NCBI RefSeq assembly: GCF_918797505.1
Contig: NC_092795.1
Coordinates: 30,987,131 to 31,051,130, forward strand
DNA length: 64,000 nt
Source: Bemisia tabaci
Lineage: Eukaryota > Arthropoda > Insecta > Hemiptera > Aleyrodidae
Reading direction: 5' to 3'
Shown here: positions 34,876 to 47,500 of the stretch, in pieces
Layout of the letters: each line of letters begins with the position of its first letter
Position numbering within the stretch: position 1 is the stretch's first letter
The notes under the pieces: generated by a model
Told to the model about the DNA's origin: nothing
Databases searched by the model: none
What the model saw: only the letters and a program-made list of their open reading frames with translations
Position numbers and translations under genes: made by a program

Positions 34876-35590
34876 TTATTCGTGGCATTCAAGGATTAAT
34901 AGGTACTCCACTTACATTGTTGCTCAATTGTTCCGATCAGTTCCCCTTCAATATCTCGATTGGCAATGTGAGCGGCCTGGGAGTAGTAATAGTTGCTCTT
35001 ACAATTTCGACCTCGGTCACTAAGTTTATTCATAGCTGTGTCGGTTTAATAATGTCACTTCCCATTATCTCCTCTCGCTTAATTGCTCTACTGCAATATT
35101 CCTACTTTGCCTACTACCCAAGTAACACAAATTGCAATTAAATTCGAAACCATGGGATCTCGTTTAATCCAATATGAGAGTTTTGATCCCAGAAAAGATG
35201 TTTACCAATACAGGAGTTTTGATTCTTGGGGAGGCCCCTCGCCCCTCCGTCTTTTTTGAGAATTTAGGGCCTCTCTGACATTTTTGAATGTTATGAATGT
35301 TATCCACCAGGGGATCAGCACATACCGCTGAATGTTTTCATTTTGAGAACGTGGTGCCTCCTAGTGCGATCTGAAAATTCGAAAAAAAAATGACAAATAG
35401 CTGAAATTATGGAACGAATTGATACGATATATCGCACGTTGCTCCTACACAAAAAATGGCAACCGTCGGATCCTCTTAATTCCCTCCGATGTCTCGCAGA
35501 CACCATTGATTGAAAGTTGCATATTCGATTCCTCAGAACCCCTTCGTCACTTTGAGGCCCCAAGAATCGGAGGAAAGAGGCACCTCCAAG
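34876..35590. repeat. Dispersed repeat, uninterrupted copy
   Basis: It shares TCTCGATTGGCAATGTGAGC, ATAGGAGTTTTGATTC-like and TTTTGAGAATTTAGG phrases, in the same order, with 50040-51910, where the copy is broken by later insertions. The minus strand of the first part encodes a peptide ([12 protein letters not shown]) conserved between copies; here it has an internal stop. Confidence 0.65.
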
Positions 35591-35799
35591 CATCTCATGC
35601 TCACATTGATCAAATGAAACATTTATCATATATGATGCCATTTGTATTTTTGCCGTTTGACTAACATCAATCATGTATATTCTTACATCTTATTTTAGAG
35701 TTAACGACGACACCGTACTATTTTCAATTGATTCCTCCCCCTACACTCAAAAACATTACAACTTCCGGTGACACTGCAATTCCTGCAATCTTGAACTTC

Positions 35800-36760
35800 C
35801 CTGGTAAAAATTGGCAGTAGAATCTGTGTTCCAAAATACCATAGACCTACAGCCGGCTGTAAGATTTCCAATAGCTTCTATAGCCGGCAACATAATTTCT
35901 TATAACCTTTTATAGTCGATGGCGATTAAGCAACAGTCTGGCGATAAAGTGTATGCTAAACGTTCCTAATTACGGATGCTAGGTCTTAGTGAGTTTTTGG
36001 ACTACCGCTCTCTTTTTGGGCCGCAGTATCTTGATTTAATTTGCGAGGAAAGCTCCGTTCTTTTGAAGGATGCCTGACATTCCTAAGATGTTGGAGCGCC
36101 TTCAATTTCGTATGATACTGTGCAATACCTCTGGTGTGAAATAGTGCTTCAAGCGCCGCGGTACGCTGCGGCGCGGCGCGGCGGACGGGCAGCCAGCGCT
36201 GAACGCGCATTGGCGCCTGCAAACCTAACAGGGATACTTCACGCATTGCGCAATGCGTAAAGTATCCCTGTTAGGTTTGTAGGCGCCGCGCGCCGGTGCG
36301 CCGCCGCTCCGCTTTGTGTTAGGTTCTTATATTTAATCTCGCGGAGTCAGCGTTTTTCAACTCATGACTTTGAAATGTGTGCACACTTTGTATGGATTAT
36401 TCTCATTTTAATTGATGAAAAAAAATATGTAGTAAAGGAAAATATAATGTGCGTTTTGTAAATATTAAGGTGATTCCGTACAAACTTAAGGATTTACAAA
36501 GCACAATAATTTCTGCTCAATTTCCTATAGCCTTTTATAGCCGATGGCGAGAAAGCAACAGCCAGGCGATCAAGTGTAAAGCCCGGCCATAGGAACTATA
36601 GCCCGACTGTATACTTTTTTATAGCTTCGTATGGCCCGGCTATATGATTTGCTCCGCTTTCTACAGCCAGCTATATGATTTTCTATCGCCCTCTTCAGTC
36701 GGCTATAAGAACTCCTGTGGTATTTTGAAACGCAGCTCCTATCGCCAATTTTTACCAGGG
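35800..36760. mobile_element. Hairpin element family, copy B (961 bp, inverted)
   Basis: The same terminal repeats as copy A, in reverse orientation. The central hairpin is at 36212-36286 with a nearly perfect stem. Confidence 0.9.
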
Positions 36761-38004
36761 TTACCATTGCATGGATAGCATGCGTCAGTATAACTAAGAT
36801 TATTAGCTATCAAATGGGTATCGTTCAGAGTGAAGGGAGAAAAAAAATTGTTTTTCCCTTTTTTTGCAGTTTTCTAACAATCTCTTTTGTTGGAGATGGC
36901 AGATTTTGAGCCTCGGTATCTCAAGTGCTCTCAATACATTAATTTGTCGAATTTTTAGAGTTGGGTGTTCTTCGCGCCAAATGTTTTAGAATTATCCCCA
37001 CTAAGTTGTAGAAGGGTTTTCTTATTTTATTCTCTTTTTACCTCAAGGGATCTTGCTCTTTCGCCTGACTCCACCATCGAGTCGTAGATTAAAGATAACC
37101 ATTAATCATGACTGTGGGAAAATAATAAAATATCCATTTGCCGGTACCGGTGCGTGCGGGAACACTAAGATACGGGGTGAGGGGGGGGGGGGGGGTTTCT
37201 GACTGGAGGTCAAGAACGCGCGCGTCGCAAGACCAAGGCGCCTGACCTTCGCGACTTTAAGAGGAAATGAACGAGAAACAAGAGCACATAGCGGGAAGCA
37301 ACTAAATCCTGCCGTCCAATTAATTTTTTACGATTAATTACGACCGGAACAAAGAGGGCGCTTCGCTCTTCGCTCGCATTACTTGTCATGCAAATTTAAT
37401 CGAAATGCCTCAAGACTATTGACCCGTTTACTCTGCCTTGTCAGGTATAACAATACTGCAACCGAGCCGCTACTCTTTTCGGCATTCCTTCATGTGGTTT
37501 TTACAATATATTTTGACCTTAAATAAAACTGCGCTACAAAAACTGGACAGTGTCGCTTCCGCAAGGAACTCGGAAGAAGACACGGTGAATTTTTATGTCT
37601 AGGCCCTCTTATGATTGAACAGTTTTCCTCGTAAAAGATTGCAAATAACGGACGACGATACTTAAGTTTTGTCAGATAATTTTAAAGTGGTCGTGTGAGT
37701 GTTATATTTCTCACTTTTGAAAAATACTTCCCGAACGATCTTCGTATAAAAGAGAGTTTGATTTACGTAACCTCCGAGTTTTTCCGACCTTTTACATGCA
37801 GTATTTATTTATGAGTACAGTGAGTGTCGCTCTGGTGATAAAGTATACCCTGATGTAACGCATGGACGGATTGCCTGTAAACAATTTGCATACTAGTTTA
37901 AATTTTCGTTTCCAGACCATCAGAACTTTACAACAAACAAAAGGAATCCATTGCGTACAAATCCAAGTATATAAACTTTTGAAATTATGGCATTGAGAGC
38001 ACAA

Positions 38005-38039
<35 letters not shown>

Positions 38040-40835
38040 TTTATAGGGACGTTACAAAATTCCATTCGCATTTTGTCTTTAGGCTGATGGCATATCGTTG
38101 CCATTGCGCACACTTTTGGTCCAGATTCAAATTTGGATTTAGGTAGGATTCAAATGTATAAAATACTCCCCCCCCCCAAAAAAAAAAAAAAAAAAAATCG
38201 GAATTTAGCTGCAATTTTGAGCCCTTGCAATTAAGATACGATTTTTTTCTAGTCTCGCCATCGATATCCTATACAGTGTTACGGACAAGGATTAGGTACA
38301 AAATCTTAAAAAAATTGCAGGATTAATTTCAAAATATCGAGGGTTTTCCGTTGAAAAATGCTGCCTGGGCAAAAGGTGGATTTTTTTATCTCGGGAACAT
38401 GAGCTTTATTTAGTCCCTTTAGATTTTCAAATAAATTTCTGAAAGCAGTGGGCCGCATACGCTGGAGAGTCGCTGTGGGCCCTCCAAAACTACAAACTAC
38501 CTACACGAAAAGTAGAGCCTTAGTTACGTAATGATTGAACTGCATCTTGAGTTCCACGGTTCCAATGAAAAACGGAATCTAGCGACATTACCTACTTTTA
38601 AAATAGTTTTTAAATGCCCTCTCTCATGGTCAATCTCAGCACGGCTGGCACATTCCTCTGTGCCTTTTCAAGGGCCACGCAAGACCTAAATAATATGCGG
38701 AAGACCATCAGATTATCTCTCAGTGAGTCGCAGATTGCAGGTAACAAAGCCAAGTTATGATGAGCCTATACTTTAGTCTTCGTTGGTAGGTTATTTTAAA
38801 ACTGAGTTATGTTACCCAAAGTTTATCCTAGGATTTGATAACAACGAGTAAAGTTCTCGTTAGAGACTCCCTGTTCTCGACTCTCGTCTAAATGGGTACC
38901 GCAAATATGTGCACTCGTAACGTCCACTTAATTTGAGAACCACTGGCCATTCCCACCATTACGAGACTCTAGTCGCTTATTATCTGACTTTGCAATGTTG
39001 GTATTCTTTCAAGGTGGCCCGCTTCTATCTCCACCATCGCTGCTACCAAGTCACACCTTTACATACTGCCTCCTTTTTCATCAGCTCAAATGTCAACAAT
39101 TTTTTTTGATTTTATGAAAAGAATAATCAATATTCAAAAGTGGCTCAGAAACTGTCATGACAAAGAGAGGAATTACGGCATTCTGTCATACAATATCTGC
39201 AGTGCAGTGCATGCACCTGATTTGTCCCCTCCTTTATTACATAAGTTACTTGAGATTTTTAATCCTTTGAGGAGGGGCGGACTGGCTAGAGAAGCTGGGC
39301 GGAGACTTCCTCTTAAGAATTTGCTGCGGGGTTATGTAGGATCCCTAATTTACTTAATTCAGACCTTAACCTAGGTCCCTCCTAGGCATTAAATTTTTTA
39401 AATATGTATCTAAGTGACCGAAAAGGGCCTTTAAAGACCTTATGGGTCTGTAGCTTTGTGTATCAATTTCAATAAACAGCCCGCAGGACCTTTCAAGATC
39501 TCCGTTTTCCCGTCACAAGGGAGTACGCAAACTTCGCGAAGGTATGCTCAGATATTTTCCAATGAAAGTTTGCAGCGAAAAAAAGTTAGTAAGTCGTTAC
39601 AGCGCATCGTATTGTGCCCCTGGCGGAAGATTGTAATTGTGTTCAAAATCTCAGAACAGAGATGAAAATGGTGGTATGAAGGTTCGCTTAACTAACGGAA
39701 GGCGAATAAGCATTCCAAGTTCACGGTTGGATGAAGCGGTCAGCTTGACTTTGGGCGCGGCGCTGCGCGACGCGCGCTGGCGGCACAAGTTCATTATTAC
39801 CTGAAGCAGCAGCAGCCCTTGAGGAATAAGAGCGAGAGGATATGTTTTGAAACTTTGAGGTTGTTGACTTTCGATTCAGAGTTTTCAATCGCGATACGGA
39901 TCGTGCATCCATTCGTCCCATTCCTGCTGCCAGTCTCAGATCGGGACGAGCCCCTACTCCCCCCTACACCACTACTGCCCCCTTCACCCTAGCCCCCCTT
40001 ACCTCCCTACTCCCCCCACCCTCCCCCGTGACCGATATGAAAGTATTCTGCAAGCGCCCTGCCTCTGGCCGACTTCCGCGCATCTGCATATTAAAATCAA
40101 CCGTCAAAAGCACTGTTGCACGATGGAAGTATTTGACGCCTTACTGACCAAAGCAGAAGAGTCGGTTCTTGTTTAGCAACCTTTAAACCACAACTCTCTC
40201 CTCAATTTTCACCCCTCCCCCTTTAGCAGGTAACATGAACCTTCAAAACAATAACGGAAGGACCGACTGCCCTTCTTCCCCAATATTGTCGAAGGAAAAT
40301 GTGAAAATCATGAAGACGAAATTGCTAAAATTGGTAAGACGTCCGTAAAGTGGATCCCACTGATGGTGGGAATGATTTTAGACTGAATAATTAAGCTTGC
40401 ATAGGTACATTGAGTTTCATTAGGTAATTAGTTGCTGTATAAAGCATTTTCGGCGGAATAAAGCGCCTTCAATTGAGTGAGTATACTTCCCGCACATCCG
40501 GAGTGTTAAAATAATTGTATGTGTTAAGGAAGTGAACGATTCTGCCGTGTTGTCTAGAAGAGCAATGAGTGTTAAAAAGAAGTTTTGAGAGGGAAATTGC
40601 ATCGCAGCGTTGCACATTTTAAAAATAAAAACACATAGAAAAATAAAATAAGAGAAAAGTAAAAGTAATAAGAAAAAATAGTATTATTATAAGGGAATAA
40701 ACAGGTTCTCGAGAGCAGCTAAACTCGTTTTTCAATTTCCGAAAATCTAAAATTGTTAAAATTGCGCTTCTGTCTTCGGCTGCTTTCACGAACTTTTTGA
40801 AATTGCATGTAAGATGCAAAGTATTAATAGGTATG
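36761..40835. other. Intergenic DNA with simple-sequence tracts
   Basis: No gene was recognised. Homopolymers include a G run near 37180-37197, a 30-base A run at 38008-38037 and a C/A run at 38168-38197. A C-rich, imperfectly repeated CCCCCTAC stretch lies at about 39945-40030. Confidence 0.5.
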
Positions 40836-41085
40836 TCGATGGCGAAACTCCTAAGCCACGTATCACGGTTTGCGACGTTGTAGACTTCCTGTTTTACTTT
40901 ATTATTTCATGAGAAAAAACTACTCAACGTCAAATCTTAAAAACTTCCGTGATTTTTCTTCTCTATACGAAGCAATCTCAGAGAAAACTTCAAGGAATGA
41001 TGTTGACTTGTTCTCTCCTAAAAAACCCAAACAGCGGGGGAGATTTTTAAACACCGCGATATGTGGCTATAGGAGTTTCACCAGT
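40836..41085. repeat. MITE with GATGGCGAAACTCC ends
   Basis: Left TCGATGGCGAAACTCC and right GGAGTTTCACCAGTGC are inverted over about 30 bp. The same family as 2789-3042. It directly abuts the next MITE. Confidence 0.65.
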
Positions 41086-41088
41086 GCT

Positions 41089-41340
41089 TGGACCGAGTTT
41101 ATCAGAAAGGAACCAACCCACATTTTCAAAAAAAATCGAGTTGGGAATGTTTTTGGGTTCCACTAGTCGGTAATTTCCACCTGCCAAAAACTGGAAGTCG
41201 AAAAAAATAAATTACCTAATTTGTGAAGAGAGGGGTTCAAGTATTTTCTGCATCGAGCCTTATGCAGGAATGAAACTTCAAACCTATTTGTCTCAGATTA
41301 AATTCAATGTGGGATGTTCCTTCCTGATGAACTCGGTCCA
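41089..41340. repeat. MITE with TGGACCGAGTT ends
   Basis: Ends TGGACCGAGTTTATCAGAAA and the inverse near 41301-41340. It is 252 bp, the same family and size as 21363-21615 but more diverged. Confidence 0.75.
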
Positions 41341-42780
41341 AATCATGCTGAATCTTTCTTGTAAAAGTAGCACCATGCGGAATGCTGTAGGTATCTTAAC
41401 GGGTCTCTTTTTCCCGTGTGATTCAAAGTGAGATCTGGCAATGGTCAGGATGAAATATTTCTCAGATACCTTATGGAGCGTGTGATCAAACTCTCCGAGG
41501 ATGTTTTCAAAAACAAACCATCCCGGAGGCTCTCTACGGGGGTAAGAATGTGTGCCGTAGCTACTCACTTCATGAAATATTAAACTAAATTTTGAATACA
41601 TTAAAATCCGCGGTCCCGTTATAGTATGGGTCACTAAAGCCGAATCACTGGGCGGATCAACCACTGTCGATCGTGACGTTTAATCCTTCATCAGAGCAGA
41701 ATGCCCGCGGAGCAGACGCTTTTCAAAATTGGGTCTTGAAAAATGACATCTCTGACTCATTTTATGAGCTGCAGCCAAGTTTTATCAAAAGATCTATCCC
41801 TCTCTAAAAGGCCGCCAACTACTTAACGGTGCTCTGCAAATTTCCGTTATTTTAATTGGAGAGGCAATTTTAAAAGAGGTAAATGACCAGACGAGTTAAT
41901 GATTTGCGTTTATTTTTTTTTTCTAATACATGCGTGGATCTGTATGTGCTCCATCTGTGATAACTGTTCAAGAATAACGGAAGGAACCATGGCCGACTTC
42001 TTGACCTCTTCCTCCTCTAAGGCATCCGTTAGACAATCCCCCATCCTCTAATTCTTTTTTTTAAAAAAAAAAAAAAACGGAAGAAGTCTGAAAAATAGCT
42101 AGTAAAAAATCTTTTGGCGAGAAATATTATGATTTTTTTTTTTTAAAAAAAATAAATAAAACGGGGGCTGAAGTATACGAAGGAGTGGGTTCGATTCCAC
42201 TCCTCCTTTGTGAGATCCCATAAGACAAGCCTGGATTCCCCCGCCCTTTCGCTTTAATTGCTTTCGTCTGAAGAGGGGAGGGAGGGATACTCAAAGATTT
42301 TCAAGAACTCAACCCAAAACTATCTCCACGGGAATTCATGCGACTTATATTTAAGTGAAATAAGTAATGATGTCGACGAAGAGCAAATTTAAATCCGGCC
42401 GAAAGCCAATTAAATAGACCGCGTCGCATCAGGGAGGTTGTGCTTGCGCATTGGCGTGGGTTAATTGAATCGCTCGTTAAAGGGTCAACGCGACCAAGCC
42501 TTTTCAGCCTTATTTTCCCTCATTAATCCGGACTCTCGAAGCTTATGAGTTTTTGGCGCATTGGTCCTTTTACATTGAACGAATCAATCGCATTATTCTG
42601 TGCTACACCTCCCCACACGGTTGCAAGCTCCACCATTGAAGATCCTGAGACTTCACCCGCGGTGTCGTTAAATACATTTCTCACTACATATTGCAACTCC
42701 CAAAAATCTCGCCCCTTACAGATGAAAATTGTACCGAAACGTTGAATCAGAGGTAAATCAATTAACCTATACGAGTGGAC
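41341..42780. other. Intergenic DNA, nothing recognised
   Basis: Contains A/T runs near 42050-42160 and no supported gene. Confidence 0.4.
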
Positions 42781-42784
42781 AGCA

Positions 42785-43697
42785 CTGCCTTGCTAAGGAA
42801 GCACACCGTATGAACATTCGAGAGTTGCCGAATTCCCTACGATAAAATGTTCATTTTGGAGGAAAATTGTGCATATTTATCCTTGAAATTTTCAGACACT
42901 TTAGATCAAACTACAAACAAAATTATGCAAGAAATTGGCAGAGAACTATTCAAAAATTTTCCCGAAAATTAGTGATTTGCCGCAGGAAATTTGACAACGC
43001 CTGAAGGATCGGTGACAGCCCATAAGCGCAAATTACCCAAATCGACAGCCCAAAAGCGCAAATGCGACAGCGCAAATGCGTAAATATTCATAGCCCATAA
43101 GCGCAAATGAAATAATCGACCAGAATTTCGATATATCGAATGGAGCGTAATTAAAGGGAGGAATAAAAGCAGAAGCGTGAAAACGGAGCAACGTTATTTA
43201 CCTTTTTTTCCTTGGTAGTTGAGTCCAGAAGAATGCATATCAGTGAAAAACCGATGATTGATAAGGTTCGGTTGACAAAAAGTTTCCAGGCTCTGCTTTT
43301 GATCTGTGCATGCAAAAAGCGAAACCTGGGAACTCTTTCCCCCCTGCCTTATTTATATTATTTTTCTAAATCGGTCTGAGTTTGTAGAGGTGAGCCTTAC
43401 ACTTTAGAGAAAGTTTGCGTCGAATATATAGGAGGAAACCATTTACAAGCGCCTGCCTTGGAATTTCATGCCAACTTTTTTCAAAAACTGAATTGCAGAT
43501 AATTCATTGCGCAGTTGCCACACATTCTACACGAGCTTTCCTTCGATTATCGACGTATCGATCCGGTCGATGCCCCTCGAATTGACAGCCCAAAAGCGCA
43601 AATAGTCCCATTTGCGCTTTTGGGCTGTCGACTTGGAGGATTTGCGCTTATGGGCTTGAACGGAAGGATCATACGGCGTTTTTCCTTAGCACGGCAG
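42785..43697. mobile_element. MITE with 4-bp duplication AGCA, carrying an internal short-repeat cluster
   Basis: Left end CTGCCTTGCTAAGGAAG, right end CCTTAGCACGGCAG, flanked by AGCA (42781-42784 and 43698-43701). Inside, the phrase AGCCCAAAAGCGCAAAT or its AGCCCATAAGCGCAAAT variant occurs about five times at 43017-43110 and 43586-43655 in both orientations. At 913 bp it is larger than the 256-bp relative at 50301. Confidence 0.75.
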
Positions 43698-44293
43698 AGC
43701 AGCCCTTTTCTATCTATTCCCAGTTATTCCCGCGCATTGGCCACCGCCGTGTTTCTACTCATGAGGAAATGATCACATTACGGTCGCACCAGCCCGTCGC
43801 TCGCTCTGTCACCTCAAAGAGAGTTCAATACAAGTAAAGTGCAAGCTACGTAAATAATGCTGATTTTGAATAAAAATCAACTCGGAGGAGGACGAAATAT
43901 TAAATGGACCTTTGTTGGAATACTGCGAAAGTGCTTGCTCTTTCGCATGCCATAGACATATGCCATGGACATAGATGCCACATGGTGTTAAAAAATCAGC
44001 ACTTTTACCAATTTTAACCCATATAAGATATCCAAATTGTATTGCAAAGTTTGGAACCCTTGACCACTAAGTACACGAGTGGGAGGAGAGGGTAGGGGGA
44101 GGGACCATGGATACAAACAAAAAAGGGCTGCATCACATCGAGATTGGGGCTGGATTTACGAATTTTCTCCTCGGTTCGGGGCAAAAAAGAGTTTGCTGCC
44201 CCCAACCCCCATTCTGGAAATTGCCAATATCCATTAAAAAAAAAAAAAAAATAGAAATGATTAATTTTGTTTTTGTTTGTTTGTATTCAATAG
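43698..44293. other. Region just upstream of the first coding exon of PLB1
   Basis: If the acceptor at 44292-44293 is used, this is intron of a longer transcript. No promoter element is obvious. The frame open from 44107 is interrupted biologically by the acceptor and an A-tract, and I treat it as non-coding. Confidence 0.4.
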
Positions 44294-44301
44294 GAGGAGC
44301 A

Positions 44302-44544
44302 ATGAATTTATTCTCGCTTGGATTGCTATGTTTTGTTGCAACTGTGCCAACCGTCTACTCAGCCTATAACATTACACACGGTCTGCCATGGACTCGATGG
44401 AACATATCTGGAAAAGATGAAGATTTGCCCCGGTTTTTTAGATTTTCCCCAGAGCAGTTCGTGAAGTTTCGGAAAATGCTGCAAAGTGCAATCGGAAAAT
44501 CTTCAGAGCTTCCTCATAACATAAAACTCGCAAAAAAAATCAAG
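44302..44544 (+). CDS. PLB1: PLB1 coding exon 1: signal peptide and N-terminal region
   Basis: Eighty-one codons, phase 0. The hydrophobic leader ([18 protein letters not shown]) is followed by a PLB1-type N-terminal segment. The donor is AAG|GTATGG. The exon itself starts at 44294. Confidence 0.85.
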
Positions 44545-47500
44545 GTATGGACTGAGAATACGAAAAAATGAGTTCTAATGAAAAGGTTTATACGCATAAC
44601 TGATGTTTCTACTTACATATCCAAACCATACATATAAAATTTCCGCATCCTCGGAAATTGACGATACTGTACGCTCCAACTTAATTTGGCAGACTAGTAG
44701 ACCCCAACAGTTGCAGCATTTAAAATAAGCTTAACTGCTTCCAAAAATTCCAAGATTTTAATTTGAGCGATATATGATTTCGTCAATAATATCAAACTAG
44801 ACCCTGAAGTCGTGTTAAAGGAGAAGTAAATATTTAGCCTGCAATGATGTGTAAGAGTAATTTTCCTCGCAAATGAGAAAGTTTTTCTGCGTAATGAATT
44901 CATGCTGAATTTTTACTCAGAGCCTCCGAAGTCTTGAAAACGAATACTTTTGAGCCAATTGACATGAGTCAAGGGCTTACTTGCTTTTCTCAAATACTTT
45001 AAACCTCTAAAATCTGATTATAATTATTTTTTTTTTAAATGAGAATTTAAGAAGCAATTACGATACAGCATCCAGCCACCCAGGAACCTCTCAACGCAAT
45101 AAAGTAAATTTTACATTGAGTTTCGAATCCAAGACTTTTAGAGCGTTGAGGTCAATACTAGATGAAGATCATTTTTTTTAAAACCCTATAGATAACTCAT
45201 TAATTTATTTGTTTTCAATTCAGAAATTTCAAACAGTCTTGAATGGGCCTTTTCCATGCAACACATCAAATGCACGAAGCGCAGTTGTGCCAACAAGTGT
45301 TCATGAAGTCAGGCCTGGAGACATAGACGTAGTGGCTGCCATTGGAGATAGCTTAACTGCTGGAAATGGAGCGGCTGCTACCAACGTCTTCCATGTCGCA
45401 ATTGAGAACAGGGGAATTTCCTGGTCCATCGGTAAGTTCAATTTGTTATCCCATACCTCAATTTTCTCTCCTCAGTTCGGAAAAATCTTTCACCAAATGC
45501 AAACTACTTGTAGGGCTTTCTCGGAGAATACCAGAGACAAGATACCTTTCACTGGCCTTTTGGCTAATCACCCTAATTACGGCTGTTGACCTACCTACAT
45601 GGTGGATGACGAGCTTCGGGCGGTGACGTCATGAGCCAAGCAAGTTTCCCAAACTTCGGCCATTTTCGGCTTGTTTGCAAAACGAACCTGCCAACACGTT
45701 GTTGAACATCAAACATGTAGGTAAGTCAACAGTAGAATGCTGAAGTCCCGAAAGTAAAAGCTTCCACCATGGTCAAGATACTAGTGGAGGGTCTCTTGTC
45801 TCTGGAGAATACCCCCGAAGAGTGGAAGAATATATTCTATGGGACGTAATTTAACTACTTAGGTACTTGCAATGTAGCGTCATTCGTTATAATATTTTTT
45901 TACACCGTACCTTGAATTTATGGAAACGATGTGCAACTCCGTATGAGGCTCCTCGGTGGAGCACAGATTGGAGTAATTGCAATTACATTGTAACTATAGC
46001 TATTGCAGTGGAATGTTTTGTATGTTGCCTATTCAGGGCCGGATTAAGGGGGTAGCCCATGGCGGTGAATCTATAGGGGGCGACAAATTTTGCAATTTGT
46101 TCAATTGTAAGTAAAAAAAATCGGATTTGGAAAAAAAATTACAAACAAGAAAAGGCGACAAAATCTCTAATTTTCTGAGAGTATAGTAATTTCTACTTTT
46201 GTCGTCTTTCAGTTATACAAGAGACAGCACCTTTAATTAGTCGAGTTAAGAGAGAAACCAAACACGCAATTTGGCCTGGAACGGCGCGACTTACCTAGAG
46301 AGAAATGATGCCGAGGACTTGAGATGAAAAGGAGAAGCTCTCGGCGCGGCGATCCGCATGTAACACATATTAGCGCCTACAAGACTGCACGAATACTTCA
46401 GGCATTGCATCAAACACAGTGCGGTCATTGCGGACAGCGTGAAACGGATATCGCCTACAAGAATGCATGAATACCTCACGCATTGCGGCATACACAGTTC
46501 GATCAGCGTGAGACGCATAGCGCCTACAAGACTGCGTGAATACTTCACGCATTGCGTCACAGTGCGGTCTGCAAGGCGCGGCGGCGGAAGTTAAAATCAT
46601 TAATCCACATTTATGTTTGTTCTTTCATATTTTTTTCGTTCATTTCTTATGAATGGAAGGCCTTGTCCACACAGAGATAGGTTTACGAAACTTAACTTTC
46701 TCGCAAAGTTCCGTGAACTTTTGCTAGTAGTGTTGACAGAGCTTTCCCAAAAAATGTGTTCAACACCAGTAAACGCGTCTTATGCACCCCTCCCCCGCTG
46801 GCACGTTCCTTTGATGATTTTCATTGATGTTTCAAAACGAATGAGAAGGCGGCGGCAAAATATAGGCGGCCCATGGGCGGCAAGTAGGTAAATCCGGCCC
46901 TGTGCCTATCTACTAATTGAAGGGGCTCTTCTCATTGGAATTTATTACGATGAAATAGGAAGAAGTTGTAATTCTTTTTGCGCTGCAAATTGCCTATGTA
47001 TCTGGTACACTGCTCAGCAAACTTTTTTAATTGAACGTTTAAAACCGGCTTCAATTGACCAAAGGATGTAAAAATATCACAATTTCGTGGTAGAAAATGA
47101 AAATACATTGCATTAAATTGCTACTTTATTTCAGTATTTTAGTTATATTGCGCCACTTGGATGCTAAGCAAATTAAGTTTACCTGAATTTTACATTAGCC
47201 GCATGCATTAACGATCCACTCATGAGAGACAAAAGGCTCTTGCATGCCGAAATGTAAATAAACTTATTTCACTAAACTCTGTTCAATTACTTTTCACAAA
47301 TTGAGCATTATAATAAATGTGAATAGCCAGTCACTAATTAATCTGAAGGTCGAAGCTCATCGAGTGTCTGGATAGAGAGTGATTTCACGCAATGCAATAA
47401 TGAGAGGAAATTGTTGGAAAATCACGGAGACCAGTCTAGGGTTTTTAGTCAGCAAGTATGACGTGGGCTCGTGCTAGCAATGCCTAAAAGAACATGTAAC

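Noticed and set aside
34743..35141. 132-codon plus-strand frame resembling a membrane protein
   Set aside because: It lies across a dispersed repeat whose other copy does not keep this frame. The hydrophobic look comes from T-rich DNA.
44107..44301. Upstream extension of the PLB1 frame to an earlier ATG at 44107
   Set aside because: A pyrimidine-rich tract and AG at 44292-44293 mark an acceptor, and the ATG at 44302 begins a good signal peptide. The extension would bury that leader.
46291..46600. Repetitive minus-strand frames with MxxCxKYSxSLVG-like units
   Set aside because: They arise from three tandem ~70-bp units inside a non-autonomous hAT-like element.
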